DNA of 22,264 nucleotides, from the NCBI GenBank assembly GCA_964514305.1, contig CAZEQD010000034.1, positions 1-22,264 on the forward strand. The letters are read 5' to 3'. Numbering within the stretch: position 1 is the first letter of the stretch; each line of letters starts with the position of its first letter. Origin of the DNA: CAZEQD01 sp964514305. GTDB taxonomy: Bacteria; Acidobacteriota; Aminicenantia; Aminicenantales; Aminicenantaceae. Below the pieces are notes generated by a model. That model worked only from the letters and a program-made list of their open reading frames with translations. It ran no database searches and was not told the DNA's origin. A program made the translations under genes and the position numbers. Below, one piece after another: positions 1 to 7,701 of the stretch.

Positions 1-74
1 AGTTATGAAACTTATGAAGGTCTGACCCCATAAGCATCAATTACCCCACTTTTCGTAACAGAGCCGGGTTTTAC

Positions 75-106
75 TTTACCTTTGATTTAGAGAATGATAA
101 TATAAT
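75..106 (+). promoter_or_regulatory. Putative promoter of the acylphosphatase gene, giving a very short leader
   Basis: A perfect -10 hexamer TATAAT lies at 101-106, with an overlapping alternative TAATAT at 98-103. The latter sits 17 bases after TTTACC (75-80), a moderate -35 match. Either choice puts the transcription start about 5-8 bases before the ATG at 118. The gene has no good Shine-Dalgarno sequence, so a leaderless or near-leaderless transcript is plausible. This rests on consensus matching only. Confidence 0.4.
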
Positions 107-117
107 TGGGAATTACG

Positions 118-402
118 ATGGAAGCTAGGACGCATGTTTTTGTCTCGGGACGGGTCCAGGGCGTTTTTTTCCGTGATCATACTCAACAGTGGGCCTCTTC
201 CCTCAATTTAAAAGGATGGGTGCGTAATCTTGGGGATGGTAGAGTTGAAGTGGTAGCCGAGGGAGATAAGGAAAGAATTGAGACTTTGATAAATAAGCTC
301 AAAGAAGGGCCTCCTTTAGCTCGAGTCGATAAAGTAGAAATCAAATGGGAGCCTTACCGAGGAGAGTTTACTGATTTCCGCATAACCTGGTCCGATTACT
401 AA
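118..402 (+). CDS. acyP: Acylphosphatase
   Basis: A 94-residue protein, the normal size for acylphosphatase, a small cytosolic ferredoxin-like-fold enzyme that hydrolyses acyl phosphates such as acetyl phosphate or carbamoyl phosphate. The family signature is present: GRVQGVFFR near residues 11-19, with the phosphate-binding Arg19, then GWVRNLGDGRVEV with catalytic Asn37. I chose the ATG at 118 over the in-frame TTG at 106 because it gives the usual family N-terminus, and because a TATAAT box at 101-106 would overlap the TTG. The leader is very short and the Shine-Dalgarno sequence weak. It runs in the same direction as the cupin gene 49 bases downstream and may be co-transcribed with it. Confidence 0.93.
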   Translation: MEARTHVFVSGRVQGVFFRDHTQQWASSLNLKGWVRNLGDGRVEVVAEGDKERIETLINKLKEGPPLARVDKVEIKWEPYRGEFTDFRITWSDY

Positions 403-451
403 ATTAAACAAAAAAATAATTTAAATCCCATAAAATAAATATGAGGGAAAC

Positions 452-775
452 ATGTTAAAAATAAGCAAGGAAAAGCAGCCATCCGTTGAGGTTTTCAAGG
501 GAGTTGTCCGTCATACTCTAGCTTGCGGCAAGGATGTATTAATGGCTAAATTTGAATATAAAAAAGGCTCTAAAGTGCCGCCCCACAAACATTCCTATGA
601 ACAGGTTACAACTATCCTCAAAGGAGAGCAGAAAATTATCATTAAACACAACGACCAGCGGGAAGAATTTCTGGTTAAAAGCGGAGATTCTTATATTGTC
701 CCGGCCAATTTTGAACATTCCCAGATAAGCCTTCAAGATTCCGTGACCATAGACGCCTGGAGCCTTGCTCCCTGA
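452..775 (+). CDS. Small single-domain cupin protein
   Basis: A 107-residue protein with one cupin beta-barrel. The first metal-binding motif is visible as PPHKHSYEQ (His45, His47, Glu50) and the second as the region ending FEHS (His89). The glycines and prolines typical of cupin_2 proteins lie between them (LKGEQKI, KSGDSYIVPANFEH). Such proteins are small metal-binding enzymes or sensors, and the sequence does not reveal the substrate. The start is supported by GAGGGA about five bases before the ATG. It follows acylphosphatase on the same strand and converges with the YHS-type gene, whose stop is 70 bases away. Family assignment is firm and function is open. Confidence 0.85.
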   Translation: MLKISKEKQPSVEVFKGVVRHTLACGKDVLMAKFEYKKGSKVPPHKHSYEQVTTILKGEQKIIIKHNDQREEFLVKSGDSYIVPANFEHSQISLQDSVTIDAWSLAP

Positions 776-845
776 TTTATTCTTAAAATTTGGCTCTATT
801 CCAGCGTTAAAGGGAAAATTTAAGATAATTTAGGTAATGCTGATT

Positions 846-1109
846 TCAAGACTTTTTCTGTTCTAAGAATTTCTGGCGGCATTCATTAGAACAGAAAAAA
901 TATTCTTTACCGTCAAAGACTTCTTTAATAGCGTCTTCTTTAGGAAGGTAAGTATTACATATTTCATCTTTGACCATTAATCCGGAAGAACGGCGGGTTT
1001 TGGGTGAAGATTTTTTGACCTTTCCTAATATCCGGAAAAAACGGATAAGGTGATATACAATATAGAAAAGGAGAGCGTAAAGGATAATCTTTAGAATAGA
1101 TATTGTCAT
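846..1109 (-). CDS. Membrane-anchored YHS/TRASH-like metal-binding protein
   Basis: An 87-residue protein. Residues 4-26 form one hydrophobic segment followed by a basic linker (residues 30-41). A short C-terminal domain carries Cys51 in a MVKDEIC context, then FFCSNEC (Cys73, Cys77) and a basic tail. That arrangement matches the YHS/TRASH zinc-finger-like fold, including the common MVKDPVC-type opening, which binds metal ions such as zinc or copper. The protein is probably anchored in the inner membrane with the finger in the cytoplasm. It converges on the cupin gene and diverges from thiD. The start codon has only a weak Shine-Dalgarno sequence. Metal-binding is inferred from the family. 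Confidence 0.72.
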   Translation of the reverse strand: MTISILKIILYALLFYIVYHLIRFFRILGKVKKSSPKTRRSSGLMVKDEICNTYLPKEDAIKEVFDGKEYFFCSNECRQKFLEQKKS

Positions 1110-1242
1110 CTTTATAATTTAGTCCATTTACTGGCTGATGTCAAACTTCCAAGCTGAGGGCAATCGACATAATTATAGATGATTTCTGGCATTTCTTGCC
1201 TTTTTAATTTAGAATTTTAAACGGCTGAAAGAGGAGTAATAG

Positions 1243-2019
1243 ATGGCCGAAAAAATTCTATTAACCATAGCTGGCTACGATCCAAGTGGGGGCGCGGGCA
1301 TTCTCCTTGATTTAAAAGTCTTCGCCTCCTTTGGCTTCAAGGGGATGGCCGTTTTAACTTCCCTTACCGCCCAAAATACACTCCTGGTACAGGAAGTCCG
1401 CTGCCTCCCTCCTGATTTTATCTGGAGTCAGTATCAAACTCTGGCTCAGGAATTCTCTTTTTCAGGCATAAAAATTGGCATGATCTGTTCTTCTGCTAAC
1501 TTAGAAATCATCCAGAAAATTCTAAGGGCAAACGCTAACATTCCCAAAGTGATAGACCCTATTTTCAAAGCCTCAACAGGCACCTGGCTTTTGCAAAAAG
1601 AGGCGCTCTCTGCCTATCTAGAAAAAATGGAGGGGCTGGTCACTCTCTTAACTCCTAATTTGGAAGAAGCTTCTTTACTAACAGGAATCAAGATAAAAAG
1701 CCAGGGGGACTTAAAAGAGGCAGCCCAAAAGATTTTTCTTGACTCCAATATCCCCTGCCTTATAACAGGAGGCCACAGACCTGGACCCAAAACAGATTTA
1801 CTATTTGACGGCCAAAAATTTCACTTCTTTCAACAACCTGAAATTAAGAAAAAAGTTCACGGCAGCGGCTGTTTTCTTTCTTCAGCAATCCTGGTTTATC
1901 TGGCTCAAGGAGAAAAGTTAACAGGTGCTTGTTCTCAGGCTGCCAAATTAACTCACCGGGCTTTTAAAAAAGCTGTAAGAATCGGCCAGGGCCAGCATTA
2001 TATTAATTTTCCACTATAG
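1243..2019 (+). CDS. thiD: Hydroxymethylpyrimidine/phosphomethylpyrimidine kinase family protein
   Basis: A 258-residue ribokinase-fold protein of ThiD length. ThiD phosphorylates 4-amino-5-hydroxymethyl-2-methylpyrimidine and its monophosphate for thiamin synthesis. Visible motifs are TIAGYDPSGGAG at the N-terminus (residues 8-19), SLTAQN near 40-45, DPIFKASTG near 105-113, TPNLEEA near 137-143, TGGH near 175-178, and HGSGC (206-210) supplying the anion hole and the expected Cys210. The usual DPVM and GTGC motifs are slightly altered, so a related pyrimidine or pyridoxal kinase is possible. GAGGAG seven bases upstream supports the ATG. No other thiamin gene is nearby, so it looks like a stand-alone salvage gene. 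It converges with the antiporter operon, 30 bases between stops. Confidence 0.85.
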   Translation: MAEKILLTIAGYDPSGGAGILLDLKVFASFGFKGMAVLTSLTAQNTLLVQEVRCLPPDFIWSQYQTLAQEFSFSGIKIGMICSSANLEIIQKILRANANIPKVIDPIFKASTGTWLLQKEALSAYLEKMEGLVTLLTPNLEEASLLTGIKIKSQGDLKEAAQKIFLDSNIPCLITGGHRPGPKTDLLFDGQKFHFFQQPEIKKKVHGSGCFLSSAILVYLAQGEKLTGACSQAAKLTHRAFKKAVRIGQGQHYINFPL

Positions 2020-2049
2020 AATGAAGTTAATGGCAATTACAGATCACCT

Positions 2050-3339
2050 TTAAACTACTTTCTGGCCAGTCTCCCCTGTTTTTAAAAGAAATTTCTGAAG
2101 AAGGACAGGCCCTACAATCTGATTAAGACCAATTACGGCCAAAATTAAGGCCTTGAATTCTCCTCCCCAAACGGGGAAAGTATTTTCAATAATAATGGCC
2201 ATGCCTAAAGCTACCCCTGCTTGAGAAATAAAACCAGCCCAACTCTGGCGGTTAACTAAAGAATCTTCCCTGGCTATTTTTCCACCAGCGAAAGTTCCTA
2301 AAAACTTAAGACCGCCCCGCCAGACTACAAAAATAAGGGCCAGCCACCAGCTCTTCTCCAAAGCATTAAGATCGATGGAAGCCCCAGAGATAGCAAAAAA
2401 TACCACATAAACAGGCAGTGAGCTTCTCTCAATGGCCAAAATAAACTTTTCTCCATATAAGGAAAAATTTTTGACTAAAAATCCAGCCAATAAACAGACC
2501 AATAAAGAATGGAGACCAATAGTCTGGCTGATTTGATAAGTAAAAAAGGCAATACTCAAAATAAAAATCGTTACTTCTCTTTTAATATACTTGAGATAGA
2601 AAATAATACCGGCTCCCACAGCAAGACCCATCACCAGGGACATTCCCACTTCCAGCAAAATATCTTTTAAGAAATTTATATTAAAGGCTTCCTCTGGCGA
2701 AAGAAACGATCTGGAAAAAGACAAAGCAAAAGCAAAAAGAATAATAACCAAAAAATCTTTGACCACAGCCGAACTTAAAATTAGATTAGTGTACTTTCCC
2801 TTGGCTTTAGTTTCAGTAATGATGGCTATGGTCGTCGAAGGAGAAGTAGCCGTGGCTAAAGTACCAAAAAGGAGGGCAATAGACAGAATCTCAACAGAGG
2901 ACTTATCTCTAAATAAAGGAAAAAAGCTGCGGCCGACAAAGCCAAAAGCAACAAATCCAGACACAATGACCACTGTCTGGAAAATAACTATGGACATGAT
3001 TCCTTTTACATTTTTTCTAAGCCTGGCTATCTCCATTTCCCCGCCTGCGGTTAAAGCTATCAGGCTTAAAGCCAGCCCATCTAACAACTGTAAATTTTTA
3101 ACCTCGGCCACGCTTAAAAGCTTCAATAGAAAAGGGCCGCCTAAGATCCCGGCTAAAATAAAACCAGTTATCTGGGGAAGCTTAAGGCGGTTTATATTTT
3201 TCCCAGCCAGAAAAGCAAAGAGCATGATAAAGCCTAAGGCCAAGGATGAACTCTGAAGCGGATTAGCCAGAGAGGCCGGCAGCGAGCTTTTTAGGAAGAA
3301 CATAAGCAGCAAAATAATACAAAGGGCTACGATATTCAT
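2050..3339 (-). CDS. CPA2-type cation:proton antiporter (last gene of the operon)
   Basis: A 429-residue integral membrane protein with about twelve or thirteen hydrophobic segments, the usual size of a Na+/H+ or K+/H+ exchanger domain (CPA2 family) without the cytoplasmic TrkA domains of KefC. Family landmarks are the LPQITGFILAGILGGP segment near 54-69, LSLIALTAGGEMEI near 91-104, the ATATSPSTT unwound-helix region near 162-170, and SSAVVKDF with Asp195 where the ion-binding Asp of the family sits. The start overlaps the stop of the upstream antiporter-like gene by four bases (ATGA), implying translational coupling. The exchanged ion cannot be read from the sequence. Together with the EIIA-like and PII-like genes upstream, this looks like a regulated antiporter module. 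Confidence 0.86.
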   Translation of the reverse strand: MNIVALCIILLLMFFLKSSLPASLANPLQSSSLALGFIMLFAFLAGKNINRLKLPQITGFILAGILGGPFLLKLLSVAEVKNLQLLDGLALSLIALTAGGEMEIARLRKNVKGIMSIVIFQTVVIVSGFVAFGFVGRSFFPLFRDKSSVEILSIALLFGTLATATSPSTTIAIITETKAKGKYTNLILSSAVVKDFLVIILFAFALSFSRSFLSPEEAFNINFLKDILLEVGMSLVMGLAVGAGIIFYLKYIKREVTIFILSIAFFTYQISQTIGLHSLLVCLLAGFLVKNFSLYGEKFILAIERSSLPVYVVFFAISGASIDLNALEKSWWLALIFVVWRGGLKFLGTFAGGKIAREDSLVNRQSWAGFISQAGVALGMAIIIENTFPVWGGEFKALILAVIGLNQIVGPVLLQKFLLKTGETGQKVV

Positions 3340-4544
3340 TTCTCTCTATCAATCTTCAAAAGCGATTCCCGCAGCAGCCAGGGACTTAAAAGTTCACTGA
3401 TAACAATAAAAAGTAAAGCTACCGAAATAAAAACATCTGTCAGCGGCATATCATAAATAATCTTAATATTGACTGCCAGAGCCACAGCTATTCCTCCTGG
3501 AGATAAAAAACAGAAGCCAAAGCGAGCGGGCAATTTAAAAGGAAAATTAAGGGTTGCTTTTAAAGGACGAAGAGATAAGGAAAAGGCAGCCAGTTTTAAG
3601 ACGAACAATAACCCTGTTAAAAGAGCAATTCTGTAATCAAAATTAAGATCCCAGAGAGCTCCAATCAATATCAAAAAAATGATATAAATTGGCTTTTCTG
3701 AGGCAAAAAGCAGAGGATAAATTCTTTCTTGGGCTCGGGTTAAATTGGTAAAGATTAGCCCCAGCAACATCCCCACAAAAAGAGGTGGCAGGTTAAAATA
3801 AAGGGATGCTCCAGCCGCAAAAAAAACAAAACTCAATAAAAAAACAAACAAATCCTGTTCCCCAACTCTCCTTTTGGTCAAAAGATGGAAGACATAACCC
3901 AACAAAAAAGAAAAGATTATCATCGAAAAAATAATAATCAAACCCATAACCAGGACATTGTGTAGGAAAAAAGGAAAATGCCAGAAGGAAAAGATAAGAG
4001 CCAGGCCTGAAAGAGACCAGAAGCCGCTTATACTGGTCAAAAATCGAGCCAGGTAAAAGTAATTTCCCTTGGAGGCAATACTTGAAGAAGCTAAATTAAG
4101 CAGGGATGGAGAATTAAGGCTGCCTAAAAGCCCCCAGCTGATAGCCAGCCCACAAAGAAGAAACTGCGGCTGGGTTGGAAACATTAACTTTAAGATAACT
4201 GCCAAACCTGAAGTAATTACCAAAAAAACAATCAGAAATTGACTTGCAGATAATGAAATAAATTTTTGGGGGAAGCGGCGCAAATATTTTATTTCCAGTT
4301 GAAAGCCAAAGACAAAGCCGATCCAGCCCAAAGCAAAGCCAACAAGGGGATGAAGGCCTCTTAACACCTGGAGGCTAAGGACGCTAAGGACATGTTTTCC
4401 CAATAAAATACCGAAAAAAATGTAAATAAATCCAGAAAGAAGAATGTAATTCCAGGGATTAAGAATTTTTTTTCTTTTAAAAATAAAAAGCGAGCCAAAA
4501 AAGGCGATAAGAATCAGCAGACCAAAAGCAAAAAAGGATTTCAT
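3336..4544 (-). CDS. Antiporter-like membrane protein lacking the conserved ion-binding Asp
   Basis: A 402-residue polytopic membrane protein of CPA2 antiporter type, paralogous in layout to the neighbouring 429-residue protein. From the SPS motif (145-147 here, 166-168 in the neighbour) the two align without gaps through the shared KGxY motif to the VVKD region of the neighbour. At that point this protein reads SISG, so Gly174 replaces Asp195. It also lacks the TAGGEMEI acidic cluster in full, having FGFQLEI. I infer a non-transporting or differently coupled partner subunit, possibly forming a heterodimer. It begins five bases after the PII-like gene and overlaps the next gene by four bases. 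Family membership is fairly sure; loss of transport activity is inference. Confidence 0.8.
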   Translation of the reverse strand: MKSFFAFGLLILIAFFGSLFIFKRKKILNPWNYILLSGFIYIFFGILLGKHVLSVLSLQVLRGLHPLVGFALGWIGFVFGFQLEIKYLRRFPQKFISLSASQFLIVFLVITSGLAVILKLMFPTQPQFLLCGLAISWGLLGSLNSPSLLNLASSSIASKGNYFYLARFLTSISGFWSLSGLALIFSFWHFPFFLHNVLVMGLIIIFSMIIFSFLLGYVFHLLTKRRVGEQDLFVFLLSFVFFAAGASLYFNLPPLFVGMLLGLIFTNLTRAQERIYPLLFASEKPIYIIFLILIGALWDLNFDYRIALLTGLLFVLKLAAFSLSLRPLKATLNFPFKLPARFGFCFLSPGGIAVALAVNIKIIYDMPLTDVFISVALLFIVISELLSPWLLRESLLKIDREK

Positions 4545-4549
4545 AAACT

Positions 4550-4885
4550 TTAAATTTCGGGTTTCAAGCCTTCTACTCTATCAATGGGGATAGAAAAGAC
4601 AATGCCAGTGCCAGGCTGGTTTAAATCACCTAGTATTTTTTTTAAAAGGTCAATAGCAGCTTGTTCCTTCTCGTCTTTAATGGCCGAAAAAATGGTTTTG
4701 TTATGAGGCCTGGCTCCTGCGAACATAAACCTGAGCCCAGCAAAAATCGGCACTTCCTCACACAAAATATGACCCATACCCACACTATCAATTACGGTGG
4801 CTCCGGTTATACCTATTTCTAAAAAGCCCTCCAGCACTTCTTCCAGTTTTTCTACTTTATTAAGAATGAGAATTAAAAGCTTCAT
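4550..4885 (-). CDS. PII-like signalling protein
   Basis: A 111-residue protein with the pattern of the PII/GlnB superfamily. An N-terminal beta strand (KLLILILNKVEKLEEVLEGF) leads into GITGATVIDSVG, and a T-loop-like stretch follows at residues about 36-60. The C-terminal part, GTGIVFSIPIDRVEGL, parallels the GDGKIFVLPVE strand that carries the nucleotide-binding B-loop in GlnB. Such trimeric proteins sense ATP/ADP or other nucleotides and often gate a neighbouring transporter. The T-loop lacks the YRG uridylylation motif of GlnB. I chose the ATG at 4885 over a TTG at 4888; its A is the last base of the TGA stop of the EIIA-like gene (TGATG coupling). The likely target is one or both antiporters encoded next in the operon. 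Confidence 0.75.
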   Translation of the reverse strand: MKLLILILNKVEKLEEVLEGFLEIGITGATVIDSVGMGHILCEEVPIFAGLRFMFAGARPHNKTIFSAIKDEKEQAAIDLLKKILGDLNQPGTGIVFSIPIDRVEGLKPEI

Positions 4886-5346
4886 CAAATTTTTCTTTCT
4901 TCTTCCTCAATAATAGAACAGACATCAAGATGAGATTTTGCTTTTTTCAGCTTGGAAACAAAATTGGTCTCTTTAACCAGCCGGCAGATATGAGCCAAAA
5001 TTTTTAGCTGTGTTCCAGGGAAATCTTTATTCCCCAGAAGGAGAAGGACAGCTCTAGTAGGTTTTTGGTCGGCTGACCCGAAATCTATCCCTCTTTTGAA
5101 TAAAGCCATAGCTAAGAGCGGTTCCTTAATTTTAGAGATTAAAGCGTGAGGGACAGCTATTCCCTTTTCCAAACCTGTACTTCCTATGCTTTCTCTTTTT
5201 AATATTTCTTTAAGGATCGTCTTCTCAGCCTTAATAAGCCCTCTTTTCTTCAGAGCCTTGACAAATTCTTCAAGGACTTGTCTTTTATCTCCAGGTTTTA
5301 AATCCAGAAAAATATGGTCAGGTTTTAACAGCTCACAAATTTTCAT
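4885..5346 (-). CDS. PtsN-like EIIA-type phosphotransfer/regulatory protein
   Basis: A 153-residue single EIIA domain of the fructose/nitrogen PTS class. Hallmarks are the start MKICELLKPDHIFLDL, RESIGSTGLEKGIAVPHA with the phosphorylatable His67, and a C-terminal LKILAHICRLV helix. PtsN-type proteins accept phosphate from NPr and act as regulators rather than sugar transporters, commonly of potassium and other ion transport. No EIIB, EIIC or HPr gene is present here, fitting a regulatory role. GAGG six bases before the ATG supports the start. The gene follows the penicillin-acylase-family gene by 36 bases and is coupled to the PII-like gene. Family assignment is firm; control of the downstream antiporters is inferred from the shared operon. 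Confidence 0.85.
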   Translation of the reverse strand: MKICELLKPDHIFLDLKPGDKRQVLEEFVKALKKRGLIKAEKTILKEILKRESIGSTGLEKGIAVPHALISKIKEPLLAMALFKRGIDFGSADQKPTRAVLLLLGNKDFPGTQLKILAHICRLVKETNFVSKLKKAKSHLDVCSIIEEEERKI

Positions 5347-5382
5347 CTTTTCCTCTTATTATCTCTTGAATTTTAAATTACC

Positions 5383-7701
5383 TCAATTTTTTAAAGGCTT
5401 AAGCCATAAAACTCCTCTGGCTTTGGCCTCAATGCTCTTATTAGAAAAAAGCATAGGCCGATAATCTCCTTTCAGCCAGAGTGGAAGCTGATCCTTATAA
5501 TAAGGGCTTAAAAAATGGCCGCTCTGGCCTGAGGTTATAATCCAGAGTGAATTTTCCCAATGGGAAAGATCAACGATTTGGCGATAGGAAGGGCCATGAG
5601 TAGTTTTATATCCGGAAGAAATTGAAAAAGTAGCTCTTACAGTATAAGCATCGCCATTTAAAGGATGGGAACCGGCGTTTAAAAACCAGAAAAAAGGCAT
5701 TTCCCCTAAAACATGCCTTAAACGAAGGGCATGAAGTTTTGTCCATTCCCAATTTGGCTGCGGCCCGTATTTTTTCTTCAGCCATTTGTAAGCTTTATCT
5801 AAACTGAGCTTTAAAATATCATTCATCGTTTCTATTTTTTCTGTTTCCTGGTTATCAAACCAGGGAAAAGAGCTCTCATCCAAGATTCTAAGCAATCCAG
5901 CTTTTTTATGCCTGAAGTAAGTGTCAAATTTTTCATAATCCTGGCCAAGCTCATCCTTAAAAACTTGTGCATGAAGAAAATCCATAAAGACTTCATAAAG
6001 AGCTGGAGCCCCACCTTGATCCATCTTCAAATTCCACTGCTTTATCATTCTTAAGGCCAGAGAAAGATCTCCTTTTTCCTGACCTATGTTCCTTAGGAGC
6101 GGAATTATAAGCTCTGCTTTTTTAGAAAATACATCATTCTGAATAGCCTTTAACGACTGCAAATTATGTTTTTTTCGCTGGAGAAGAAGCTCCTTTATTC
6201 TCTCTGCCCGGAAAGGAACGTCCCAGTCAAAACTGAGGTAAAAGGGATAATCATCAGGGACGATTTTATTGTTGGCCGTGACTATAAAACCCTCACTCGG
6301 GTTAAAAATAGTTGGCTTGTCTTCTTCTTTAAGAAATCCGTGCCAGTTCCCTTCTTTCTCCCAGCCAGGAAAAGGGAAAAGAGCTGCTTTTTGGGGACGG
6401 AGGGGAATTTTGCCGCTTAAATAATAGCCGATATTTCCCCGTTTATCAGCGTAGACAAAATTTTGAGAGGGAGCTTCAAAAAGCTTAAGGCCCTGGAGAA
6501 ACTGAGGCCAATTTTGAGCTTTATTGAGCAAATAAAAAGCCTCAAAGCTTCTTCCTCCTTCATAAATAGTCCATCTCAATGAAACTGGCTGTTCGCTTTT
6601 TATAATAACGGGGGAAATAATTGGTCCTCGTGAAGTCCAGACAATCTCCATTCTCTCTGGTTTTTGTTGGCCTTTAACCTTTATTATCTCTTCCCTTTTA
6701 TGGAGAGGCTTCCAACTATCACTATCCAAATACATATCCTGAGATCTATCCAGTTTTTCCAGATAAAGATCCTGGACATCGACGGTGGAACTGGTAATTC
6801 CCCAGGCAATATATTTATTGTGGCCGATAATAACCAAAGGTATCCCAGGAAGAGAAACTCCTATGACATTCATGGTTGGGCAGTGAAGATGAAGCTCATA
6901 CCAGATGGGAGGAAGAGAAATGGGAAGGTGAGGATCGTTGGCTAAAAGAGGCTTGCCTGACTCGCTCCTCTTTCCGGCCAGAACCCAATTATTGCTAGCC
7001 CCATGGCCGGCTGCAGCCAGCCCCTCAGCTTCAGAATAAGAAATATCTCTTACATCTTGAGGAATTTTTAAGCCTTCCTCTAATATCTGAGATGCCCTTT
7101 CTGCTCCTAATTTTTTCAGAAGGCGGGCTCTAATAATTTCACTTTGAAAATCAGTACAAAGAAGATAGGCCATCATTTCCTTGACTATAAGAGAATCAAT
7201 TGCTGTCCAGGAACGAGGCCGGTAACGAAGTAATAGGAATTCAGGCGGCCAGTTTAGTCTTCTTGAATTTAGCCAGAAATTTACTCCGTGACAGTAGGCC
7301 AGTAGTAAATCTTTCATCTGGGGTGTAAGCTTTTCAAAGTCTCTCAAAGCTGCTTCTTTAAGGCCAAGATTGCGCATTATTTTATCTTCTTCAAGGGTCC
7401 TGCGGCCGAATATTTCAGAGAGCTGTCCCAAGCCAGCTCTTCTGATGAGTTCCATCTGCCACATTCTCTCGCTGGCCTGTATATATCCGCAGGCAAAAAA
7501 CAAATCTTTTTCGTTCTGAGCATAAATATGGGGAACGCCCCAGCTGTCAATTATTATTTTGACCTGATTTGTCAGGCCATTAACAGTGATTTTTCCCTTT
7601 AGTTTAGGTCTTGAATGATAAAAGTAACCGCCTATAAAGGCCAAAAATCCTAGAATCAGACAAAAAACTGCCAGTAAAAAGTAGGCTAAAATTTTTTTCA
7701 T
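5383..7701 (-). CDS. Penicillin acylase family hydrolase (Ntn hydrolase), membrane-anchored
   Basis: A 772-residue member of the penicillin amidase family, which hydrolyses amide bonds of acylated amino compounds (beta-lactams, acyl-homoserine lactones, N-acyl peptides) after autocatalytic splitting into two chains. Residues 5-28 form a signal-anchor helix, so it acts outside the cytoplasm. The alpha-chain motif GVPHIYAQNEKDLFFACGYIQA starts near residue 55. The self-cleavage site is GASNNW, making Ser236 the nucleophile, followed by GKPLLANDPHL and later GHNKYIAWGIT. The C-terminal region has the expected GQSGHFLSPYYKDQ. Its start overlaps the upstream lipoprotein gene by four bases, so the pair is translationally coupled. 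The true substrate is unknown and an antibiotic need not be involved. Confidence 0.9.
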   Translation of the reverse strand: MKKILAYFLLAVFCLILGFLAFIGGYFYHSRPKLKGKITVNGLTNQVKIIIDSWGVPHIYAQNEKDLFFACGYIQASERMWQMELIRRAGLGQLSEIFGRRTLEEDKIMRNLGLKEAALRDFEKLTPQMKDLLLAYCHGVNFWLNSRRLNWPPEFLLLRYRPRSWTAIDSLIVKEMMAYLLCTDFQSEIIRARLLKKLGAERASQILEEGLKIPQDVRDISYSEAEGLAAAGHGASNNWVLAGKRSESGKPLLANDPHLPISLPPIWYELHLHCPTMNVIGVSLPGIPLVIIGHNKYIAWGITSSTVDVQDLYLEKLDRSQDMYLDSDSWKPLHKREEIIKVKGQQKPERMEIVWTSRGPIISPVIIKSEQPVSLRWTIYEGGRSFEAFYLLNKAQNWPQFLQGLKLFEAPSQNFVYADKRGNIGYYLSGKIPLRPQKAALFPFPGWEKEGNWHGFLKEEDKPTIFNPSEGFIVTANNKIVPDDYPFYLSFDWDVPFRAERIKELLLQRKKHNLQSLKAIQNDVFSKKAELIIPLLRNIGQEKGDLSLALRMIKQWNLKMDQGGAPALYEVFMDFLHAQVFKDELGQDYEKFDTYFRHKKAGLLRILDESSFPWFDNQETEKIETMNDILKLSLDKAYKWLKKKYGPQPNWEWTKLHALRLRHVLGEMPFFWFLNAGSHPLNGDAYTVRATFSISSGYKTTHGPSYRQIVDLSHWENSLWIITSGQSGHFLSPYYKDQLPLWLKGDYRPMLFSNKSIEAKARGVLWLKPLKN

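Noticed and set aside
2759..3256. A 165-codon plus-strand frame opposite the first antiporter gene
   Set aside because: It is antisense to a well-supported membrane protein and has a Lys/Pro-rich composition typical of the complement of hydrophobic codons, with no ribosome site or recognisable domain.
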